Assembly: GCA_003218935.1 (NCBI GenBank)
Contig: QHPA01000162.1
Location: 1-13,520, forward strand
DNA length: 13,520 nt
Direction of reading: 5' to 3'
Origin: Verrucomicrobiota bacterium
GTDB lineage: Bacteria; Verrucomicrobiota; Verrucomicrobiia; Limisphaerales; AV2
Numbering within the stretch: the first letter of the stretch is position 1; every line of letters begins with the position of its first letter. Below, one piece after another: positions 12,507 through 13,520 of the stretch. The notes beneath the pieces are model-generated. The model was not told the origin of the DNA, ran no database searches, and was given only the letters and a program-made list of their open reading frames with translations. Made by a program: the position numbers and the translations under genes.

Positions 12507-13520
12507 ATGCAAACCGCCGTGAAGTTCTTCTGCGGAATTTTCGTTTTTTTGGCCGGCGCGACATCGGCATTCGCCGGTGACGTGATCGTCAATGAGATTA
12601 TGTTTCATCCGGCGAGCACGAACGTGCTCGAGGAATGGTTCGAGCTATATAACGCCGGCAGCACCGCCGTGAACCTGTCGGGTTGGCAGATCACCAAAGG
12701 CGTCGCGTTTACGTTTCCGACAAACACTGTTCTGGTTGCCGGCGGCTATCTCGTCGTGGAGGCGGACGGGCCGACCTTTGCCGCAAAACATCCCGGCGTG
12801 GCCAACTTCGTGGCCGGCTGGGCAGGCACTCTGGGGCACAGCTTGGAGTTGAGCGACAACACCGGTCACGTGATCAACAGCATCGAGTTCTACGCCGAAG
12901 GCGACTGGGCGGCGCGCGTGCTCGGCGCCGGTGGTGTGGCGGGCGCGCTCGACCATTACGGTGGACTGGGCTGGGAATGGTCCGCTCCACACGGTGGCGC
13001 GGGCAGTTCGTTGGAGTTGATCAATCCGGCTCTGCCCAACACCTATGCCCACAACTGGGGGCCGAGCGCGTCGCTCAACGGCACACCCGGCCGGCCCAAC
13101 TCCATTGCGGCAACCAACGTTGCTCCGCTGATCGCCGGGATAGCCCATACTCCCGTCCTTCCGGCGCCGACGGATGTGGTGACCGTCAGCGCGCGGATCG
13201 TGGACGAACACACGAATGGATTGACGGTGACGATTGATTATCGCGTGGACGGGGCCGCGAGTTTTACCACGGCGCCGATGTTTGACGACGGAGCGCACGG
13301 CGACGGCGTGGCCGGCGACGGCATCTATGGCGCCATCCTGCCGGCGCAACCGAACGGCACCATCGTGGAGTTTTATCTGCAGGCGCGCGACGCCGAGAAC
13401 AACCTGCGCACCTATCCGAATTGGACCGCGCCCACCGGTTCGACACGCACCGCAAATCTTCTCTATCAGGTGGACAACGGAAGTTACTCGGGCGACCAGC
13501 CCGTCTATCGCATCATCATG
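12507..13520 (+). CDS. Secreted lamin-tail-domain protein, probably LTD/CotH type (partial, 3' end outside window)
   Basis: An open frame of 338 codons runs to the window end without a stop. It begins with a clear signal peptide (MQTAVKFFCGIFVFLAGA, cleavage after SAFA at residue 23). Residues about 24-200 match a lamin-tail domain (LTD): VIVNEIMFHP, EEWFELYNAG, VNLSGWQITKGVAFTFP, closing with NGTPGRPNS. An Ig/Fn3-like domain follows (about 205-310: VSARIVDEHTNGLTVTIDY, DDGAHGDGVAGDGIYGA). The last visible part, YQVDNGSYSGDQPVYRIIM, is how verrucomicrobial proteins of this class lead into a CotH-like kinase domain, which would lie beyond the window. LTD is a non-catalytic extracellular binding or anchoring domain. 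Transcription is divergent from the DUF1501 cluster. There is no good Shine-Dalgarno, and the start was chosen from the signal peptide. Confidence 0.85.
   Translation, partial: MQTAVKFFCGIFVFLAGATSAFAGDVIVNEIMFHPASTNVLEEWFELYNAGSTAVNLSGWQITKGVAFTFPTNTVLVAGGYLVVEADGPTFAAKHPGVANFVAGWAGTLGHSLELSDNTGHVINSIEFYAEGDWAARVLGAGGVAGALDHYGGLGWEWSAPHGGAGSSLELINPALPNTYAHNWGPSASLNGTPGRPNSIAATNVAPLIAGIAHTPVLPAPTDVVTVSARIVDEHTNGLTVTIDYRVDGAASFTTAPMFDDGAHGDGVAGDGIYGAILPAQPNGTIVEFYLQARDAENNLRTYPNWTAPTGSTRTANLLYQVDNGSYSGDQPVYRIIM

Noticed and set aside
12645..13349. 234-codon minus-strand open frame opposite the LTD gene
   Set aside because: The plus strand gives a signal peptide and LTD motifs; the minus frame is a shadow.

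Overview
The window looks like chromosome of a member of the Planctomycetes-Verrucomicrobia-Chlamydiae group, most likely Verrucomicrobiota (Pedosphaera/Limisphaerales-like). Three things suggest this. The gene families are ones expanded in that group (DUF1501, DUF1549/DUF1553, planctomycete-type cytochrome c fused to WD40 repeats, PPC-domain proteins, LTD/CotH-type proteins). The GC content is high. The gaps carry imperfect palindromes built from GAATGACGA-like units. The assignment is from recognition, not from a search.

Layout. A minus-strand, head-to-tail gene cluster fills 720-11869. In transcription order it contains two tandem paralogous Tat-exported DUF1501 proteins (11869-10529 and 10381-9038), a DUF1549/DUF1553 protein with Ig-like domains and two heme-type motifs (9036-6373), a PPC-domain protein ending in an Ala-rich coiled coil (6361-3830), and a 14-blade WD40 protein with one CxxCH heme site and a long coiled coil between its two propellers (3833-720). 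Junctions are tight (1 bp, 11 bp, and an ATGA overlap), so the last four genes are probably co-transcribed. Downstream on the same strand is the 5' part of an aldo/keto reductase resembling plant L-galactose dehydrogenase (550 to beyond the window start). It lies behind a 169-bp gap with a palindrome, so it may be separately controlled. After a 637-bp divergent intergenic region, a plus-strand secreted lamin-tail-domain protein starts at 12507 and runs off the window end.

How the genes may work together. Every complete protein of the cluster has an export signal, and two carry c-type heme motifs. DUF1501 belongs to the alkaline-phosphatase-like fold, while WD40, PPC, Ig-like and coiled-coil parts are binding or scaffolding modules. 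The simplest inference is an envelope-located, heme-containing multiprotein assembly of unknown substrate. DUF1501 plus DUF1549/DUF1553 neighbourhoods are common in this group but their biochemistry is not settled.

The most unusual sequence-level features are as follows. The palindromic repeat between the second DUF1501 gene and the DUF1549/1553 gene supplies the only usable start codons of the latter. A second, related palindrome lies between the two DUF1501 genes. Both neighbouring scaffold proteins carry long Ala/Glu/Lys coiled-coil insertions. A short plus-strand fragment near 12110-12226 may be a decayed CotH/LTD-type gene end.
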